A DNA stretch of 64,000 bases. Origin: Riptortus pedestris. Lineage: Eukaryota > Arthropoda > Insecta > Hemiptera > Alydidae. Within the stretch, counting starts at the first letter, position 1. Each line of letters begins with the position of its first letter. The stretch is from the NCBI GenBank assembly GCA_019009955.1, contig CM032229.1, forward strand, positions 1,893,501-1,957,500, read 5' to 3'. Shown piece by piece: positions 58,462 through 64,000 of this stretch. The position numbers were made by a program, and so were the translations under genes. The notes beneath the pieces were generated by a model. That model was not told where the DNA came from. It did no database searches and was given only the letters and a program-made list of their open reading frames with translations.

Positions 58462-59650
58462 AAATTTATAAGTACATATTATATACCTATCGCGAGGTTA
58501 ACTCAATACTGATGACACCACGTACATTGACGTTAACAGTCAACTTTACAAAAAAAAATATACAATATAAGTGGAACTTTTGAAACAATTATTCCGCTTT
58601 TAAAGGATTTCTTTCGCAAGAAACCCTTACCTCATTGGCAAGGTAACGAGAGAGGGGAAGGAGGAACGAAAGAAAAGGTTGACTCTCCTCAACGATGTAA
58701 CTCTTATGATATATTTTCCCAACTGTGTAGGAACCATATACAGAAAAAAATCACTAATATTTCCCTTCAAGGCACGAACATTCGGAAAAATAAGAACATT
58801 TTCTTTATATTATAAGCAATAAGACTTAGTTACTCTGTGTTCATTTCCTGACACGAAACGATTGTTATTTGTTTTATCGGTACAAACAAACTTTTTTTTT
58901 CTGACACAGCTAACGAAGAGAAAGAGATTAATTCCTAAGAGACCTAATTTCTATCCTTATAATTCTAACTAACCTAATCTAAAAACTAAACTAACCTAAG
59001 ATAGAAAAGAAAAGCGGCCAGTGCTTCTAGGCTCCTTTTTCTATATCATTTTTTTTCACCTCTGCCTCCGCTGTACCTTTGGGTTTCCCCATAGCAGCGG
59101 TCTCCATTTAATAAGAGATATAAAATTTTGAACAGACAAATTGGACCGGGTAACTTAGCCTAGCTAACCGAGCACGTCTAAGCTTAAAAGTGCAACATTT
59201 GGGAAATTTAGTTTAAGTCCGAAAAGTCCTAGGGGAACCCGCAGCTGCGACTCCTCTGCCTCTGTTCAGAGAAGTGGCTGCAAGAGCCTAATTAACTAGC
59301 CTATACACGTAAAACCTAAATACTAACCTATATATGTATATATATTTAGGCCCTCACAATATCGTTCCTATTAGGTATATATATCAGGGATATATTGTAA
59401 GGAGGAGATAAGGTATGGGTTTAGGTTATTGTTCTTTTTATTTTCTGTTTACTTCATGGGTAGCTGGTATACCCCGTGGGATTGGAGGGTCAAGGAATGA
59501 AGAGTGAAAGGGGAAAGAGATAGAAGAAGAGGAGGTAAGAAATCGAAAGGAAAGGTGGCCATTTGGCTATAAAACTAAATTTTTATTTTGTGTTATTTAT
59601 TTACATATATGGTACAATATTTAAAGTGTTTTTTACGTATTTACATTATG
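58460..59650. other. Intergenic stretch, unrecognised
   Basis: Purine-rich runs lie near 59455-59550. CCTCACAATATCGTTCCTAT near 59352 recurs at about 60230 at the edge of the 180-bp array. No gene was recognised. Confidence 0.35.
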
Positions 59651-59654
59651 TTTA

Positions 59655-59905
59655 TGGTGGATCTGCAAGTTCAATGACGTTGACCTGTTGTATGCCGCCT
59701 TTCCCTTGCCAGTTCTGTGGCAGTGGTGGGGGAATGAGTGAGTTGAAGAGTGGCTTAGGTAAGGCTCGGGCGGCGTCAAAGAACTTGGCATGTCTCTTCT
59801 TGATCGTCTGCGCCACGGTGTCCAGATTGAGGGTCTCTCGGATTTGGGCTTGGGGTTTGTTGGATAAGGAGGCGTGCCTTACAATCTTTCGGACTACTCC
59901 GTTTT
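59655..59905 (-). pseudogene. Probable LINE C-terminal fragment
   Basis: An open minus-strand frame reads VVRKIVRHASLSNKPQAQ, then IRETLNLDTVAQTIKKRHAK and FFDAARALPKPLFNSLIP before a stop near 59655. I-R-x-x-L-x-I/L-x-x-V-x-x-x-I-x-K-x-x-x-K-F/Y is typical of the last part of several LINE pol proteins. There is no RT motif in place, so the assignment is tentative. Confidence 0.45.
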
Positions 59906-60079
59906 AGAAAGATTGTAGGCTGGAAAGGGAGGTTTAGGGAAGGAATTTGAGGAGGGGGGGGCAACAAACTATTATTCAATGCTACTTATATACTCGTGTA
60001 CAGACAAGACCTGCTAAAGGTGAAGTGCATTTCCGAGGCGTTAATGAAATAATCATCTCAATCAGTAATTTATATTACA

Positions 60080-61110
60080 TTGCAAGAGATACAACGTTTC
60101 TTACCTGTCACTATCTTGCCAAGAAGGAGCACTGATCAGCTGTCAGTAGGATAGTCTGCTAGAGAATATAGTATTCGTGTTCGTGTGTCAGAGAAGGAAG
60201 TTATGCAATATATAGGTAGCATTATAACTCCCTCACAATATCGTTCCTATTAGTGATTTTTGGTTTATTGCAACAGCTGTCAACCCAGTAACGTTTTCTC
60301 TGATACTCACCTTGCAAGATTCGTCCACCACAATGTCTATCTAATATGATTGAGAGGGTAGTTAGTGCAATATGCAGGAATTATGACTCTCTAACAATAG
60401 CATGTTCATGATTTTCGGTGCATTACAGCAGCTGTCAACTTTGCAACGTTTTCTCTTTGTGACTATCTTTCCAAGAAGGTGTCCCAGACTAGCAGCCAGT
60501 AGGATAGTCAGTTAGGAACGATATATCTCCAAAAATATGATCGAGTGAGGACTTATTCCAATATGCACGAGTCATGATTTCCTTTCAAAGGATCTTCCTG
60601 TAAGTGATTTTTCGTGCATTGCAACACCAGTCAACTCCCCAACTATCTTGTTTAGGAGTTGTCTATGTCGGCAGCCAGTAGAACAGTCTGCTAGGGAGAA
60701 ATGACCTCCATATTGGCTGTCTAATATGATCAAGATGACAGTTAGTTCAATACTGCCTGTCAATTAAATTTCCCATTTGTGATTTTTGGTGCATTACAAC
60801 AGAAGTGAATTCCTGCAGCATTTCCCTTTGCCAAAGTCTGGCAGCCAAGAAGATACTCTGCTAGGAAGAAATTACTTCACTATAGTCCACCTAATATAGC
60901 AGAGAGGGAAGTCAGTCCATAATGCAGTCCAATACTTCCTGCCAATAAAATTTCCAATTAGTGTTTTCGGGTGCATTGCAGCATCTGGCAACGTTTCCTC
61001 TTTGCCGCGACTTGCCAGGAAGGCGATTGATTGGTTTCCACTAGGACAGCCTGCTCGTCCTCCATATTGTCTATGTGATATGATAGAGAGGGAAGTTAGT
61101 CCAATAAATG
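60080..61110. repeat. Degenerate ~180-bp tandem array, five to six units
   Basis: The block G-GTGCATT-CA-CAGC--TCAAC recurs at about 60256, 60412, 60607, 60782 and 60963 (spacings about 156, 195, 175 and 181). Each is followed by a GCAACGTTTTCTCTTTG-like block, CAGCCAGTAGGATAGTCTGC-like and AATATGATAGAGAGGGAAGT-like blocks. The units are strongly diverged. Confidence 0.78.
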
Positions 61111-61440
61111 GGTCTAGTTAGATATAGAGTGGACGGTTGGCAGACTTGTTTATGAGCGGGGAGGTTCTTATCAGGAGCTGTTTCATCGGAGTTGTGAAGA
61201 AGTGCTGTCGCTATCTTCGCCGCTAAGGGCTGTTTAGTTTTGGCACATTCAAATCACGTAATACTGATAAGATACCGATTCGGTTCTTCTCTCTCTCGCG
61301 AGGGGGGGGGCTGCTGGGGATTCGCCCCCCCCCACTCGCTGGGTTCTCTAGTCCCGTACCTGCTTCTACAGATTAGCACGCTTCCCGAATTTAAATTAGA
61401 TACGATTCCTATCGCTCTGTCCCAGGGCACAGACCGCCAC
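61111..61440. other. Less AT-rich stretch, no gene identified
   Basis: It contains G- and C-runs at about 61302-61330. Nothing was recognised. Confidence 0.35.
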
Positions 61441-61442
61441 TG

Positions 61443-61520
61443 ACTCTCTCTCTCACACACACTCTCTCTCTCTCACTCTCTCTCTCTCTCTCTCTTTCTC
61501 TCCCTCTCTCTCTCCCTCTC

Positions 61521-61562
<42 letters not shown>

Positions 61563-61575
61563 TCGCACGCACGCA
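61443..61575. repeat. (TC)n/(CA)n pyrimidine-rich tract
   Basis: Pure and near-pure TC runs are present, with short CA runs at both ends. Confidence 0.9.
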
Positions 61576-62304
61576 ATCTGGGCCATCTGTAGCCAGGTCC
61601 ACTACTGTAGACAAATATTGAGCAGTGTTGTCATTTATCATTAAACATTTGTCGAAAACCCAACCTTCAAGTGGAACTTATATATATTTGATGAAGGGCT
61701 TAAAGAAGTATCTACTCCAATATCTCGGCATCTTGCTTTCATTTTAGCTGACTTCCCTTAACACAAGTATGCCCAACATTCGTAACCAAGGTAACTTATC
61801 ATACTGTTTCCTCTGAACTATAAAATCTCTTGAATTCTTCATAGGATTATCTGCGATCCTCAAAGCTTTCAATTGGATACTCATGAATAATAATTTGTTA
61901 ACTATGAAGGTAAACGGGAGAGCGTACGAGAACATGAAACACGGGTAGAAAATGTTTGCACAACATATGCGGTACGTTTTATTTCCTTGTGCCAAGTCGC
62001 TAATATTACGATTTTCAGATTTCAAGGAGGTTATCCAATTTGGTTTTTCCTGAATTTTCACTATGTAAACGTGAGTGGGAACGTATGTAGCCATCTCGCA
62101 TACTCATGAACGACTAGTTTTGAATCTCGGACTGTTATGTCTTCTAGTTATCCATCTCTTCATTCCAACGTTACCGAGTAAGGTGAAGGAGTGGTGCGGA
62201 AGGGGATTGGAAATTTAAAAAAATTCTCATTTCTTTGTAACTTATACAGATTTAAAAAATGAATACAGGAGCGTTTTTATTTATCATTAAAAAATATATG
62301 AAGT

Positions 62305-62652
62305 ATGTTCTATGCAATTTTTCGACGTGATGTATTGGAACATAGATATCCTGTATTCCTTTCAAATGAAATCGTTTTGAATGAAGTTACTTTAGTAGGA
62401 ACACTAGGAAGACATGTGGTATCCGTGTCAGATAAATGCAAATATAAATATATAGATGCAGTGGTCCCTATGCTTGAGGTTTCACGGGATCCCACTCTAA
62501 ATTTCATTGTACTTGGTTGGGCATCAATTCACACCACAATATCTGCTCAGAATCAGGCAATCAAGGAGCTTCTTGAACTCAAAAGTAGCGATCATCGGCC
62601 TGTAATGGTATCAAAATACGACAAAATGCGTCTTGCCGACCATTTGTCTTAG
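62305..62652 (+). other. Unrecognised 115-codon open frame
   Basis: This is the longest non-repetitive open frame in the right part of the window. It has mixed composition and no low-complexity bias (for example FIVLGWASIHTTISAQNQAI and LLELKSSDHRPVMVSKYDKM). It has no signal peptide, membrane segment or motif I know. It could be an old element's coding remnant or chance. Confidence 0.25.
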
Positions 62653-62659
62653 CATAATC

Positions 62660-63114
62660 GCCGCGAGACAGAACTTGACCAACAGATTTCATTTATGAAT
62701 TATTTTATGGTGTCTACTGCCTATGATCCTGTAATTGTTGGCTACTGCTTCTCTAAAAATTGAAGGAACCAGCTTATAGTTTACAGAAGCGTATCACATT
62801 CCTAAAGAGGATACGTGTTAAATGTATCTACGGAGTGGAGATGACCCTATAACTATATGAGCAGAGATCAGGGAATGCGATAAGTGGTGAATGATAACTG
62901 GCCAGAATAGGCAATCAGAGATAGATAGCGGTAGTACTGTCTCACTAATATACATGGCAATGCATTTGGCGGGAAGAAAAGTAATTTTAAAATACTATAT
63001 CATTGAAGTTGATGAACAAAATGGGAATATAATTAATAATTAAACAAAAAAAAACTTAAATAGGAAATTCAACTAACTTATCAAACAAACAAACAATAGT
63101 TGTGTAATGCTAAA

Positions 63115-63169
<55 letters not shown>

Positions 63170-63815
63170 ATTCCAAACGTATAATTGTTATGAGTTTTTA
63201 AGTAGAATCATTTCTATCAGCAATAACCTGCCCTAACATTTTCCCCTCAACCCAGGTATGGTTTTTGCGACACTACAAGTTCGGAATTAGTTTTTCCTTT
63301 TAGTCTCTTGTAACATGAGAGGTGAAAAGTAACGGCCAATAAATAAGGAAGAAAAAACTTCACGCTGACAAGGGCTGTAGAAATTCCAGGACTGATGAAG
63401 TAGTTTTTTCATCATTGCGAATAAGACACCCAAGACAAGAACACATAGAACATACAACATATACGGTACATATTGAACGTGCAACAATGATAAAGCTATC
63501 CTTTAAACATTATATAGGCTATAGACAAAGACACGACCTCTGGCCCTCACGATTTTCAGAAATTACTAACAGATGGCAGCACTTATATCCTCAGCATAAA
63601 GGAATTCCTCAGAGACTTAAACATTTATGAAAAACTTTGATAAAATAATGTTAGAACCTACACTTTTATTGACTGACCCCTAACATACCTAATTATTACA
63701 GAACAAAAAAGTAATTTGATCTTAACTAGGATCGAGACAATTTAATGTTTCAACTCTTCTAAATCGACATAGGAAATATTATAGATAACGATGAATTTGG
63801 GTTGAAAGGAGGAGA
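62660..63815. other. AT-rich stretch with a (TA)n tract
   Basis: (TA)n lies at 63121-63166. Frames at 63287-63630 on both strands are unrecognised. Confidence 0.35.

Positions 63816-63818
<3 letters not shown>

Positions 63819-63868
<50 letters not shown>
63819..63868. repeat. (TA)n microsatellite
   Basis: This TA tract ends directly at the CTAG of the last Helitron. Confidence 0.92.
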
Positions 63869-63869
<1 letters not shown>

Positions 63870-64000
63870 TAGCTCAGATACCCGGCTTCGCCCGGGAATT
63901 GATTTGAGGCTGAATAATGATGGTATTTTTTTTGGAAAGGATTTACTTTGCACAACATTTTGACATTTACCCGTCCCAGTGTTTAGGGTTAATACCCGTT
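63869..64000 (-). mobile_element. Helitron family 2, 3' end, runs off the window
   Basis: The CTAG (63872-63869), hairpin CCCGGGCGAAGCCGGG and the following block ending ATACCCGTT match the other copies. The rest lies beyond the right edge. Confidence 0.85.

Noticed and set aside
59563..59907. Plus-strand 114-codon membrane-like frame
   Set aside because: The antisense strand gives a better LINE-like reading; the hydrophobic start comes from AT-rich sequence.

Overview
This window looks like nuclear DNA of an invertebrate, most likely an arthropod. It is AT-rich, has long (TA)n, (CA)n and (GA)n tracts, a spliced gene with GT-AG introns, and several classes of eukaryotic mobile element. I cannot resolve the lineage further. 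No operon, CRISPR array, rRNA or functional tRNA gene was seen.

The one clear host gene is on the minus strand between 9380 and 915. Five short exons join in frame into about 198 residues of a multi-pass membrane protein of the TMBIM (Lifeguard / Bax inhibitor-1) family. The last exon or exons were not found and probably lie left of position 1. Its introns are packed with repeats: a degenerate ~89-bp tandem array, a GAT/GGT-rich tract, SINEs, a Helitron 3' part, and members of a hairpin-ended repeat family.

Almost everything else is repeat-derived. (1) A HINE/DINE-1-like (Helentron-associated) family has about 20 copies. They carry inverted subterminal motifs, often a central (TA)n or (CA)n tract, and a GC-rich hairpin near the 3' end. 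At least two subfamilies (A and B) exist. (2) Two Helitron families: one carries remains of a Rep/PIF1-type helicase C-terminus (6226-7035 minus; 17283-18875 plus), and one is non-coding with variable internal ~298-bp repeats (15096, 39590, 47378, 63869, all minus). (3) A tRNA-derived SINE family has about nine copies, two of them with clear target-site duplications. (4) There are decayed non-LTR retrotransposon pieces near 29.5, 34.3, 36.4-37.2, 42.1-43.5, 54.5, 57 and 59.7 kb. (5) An internally deleted piggyBac lies at 26595-27543. (6) A 2.2-kb DNA transposon with ~300-bp terminal inverted repeats and a broken open reading frame (54663-56893) sits inside a non-LTR fragment. (7) There are tandem arrays: a perfect 50-bp x 14 array at 20201-20900, a 21-bp x 9 array at 36121-36309, and a degenerate ~180-bp array at 60080-61110.

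Nested insertions give a partial order of events: a HINE inside a Helitron, a SINE inside a HINE, a SINE inside a LINE, a DNA transposon inside a LINE, and a HINE and a SINE inside the 89-bp array. Between these are anonymous AT-rich stretches in which I saw no gene.
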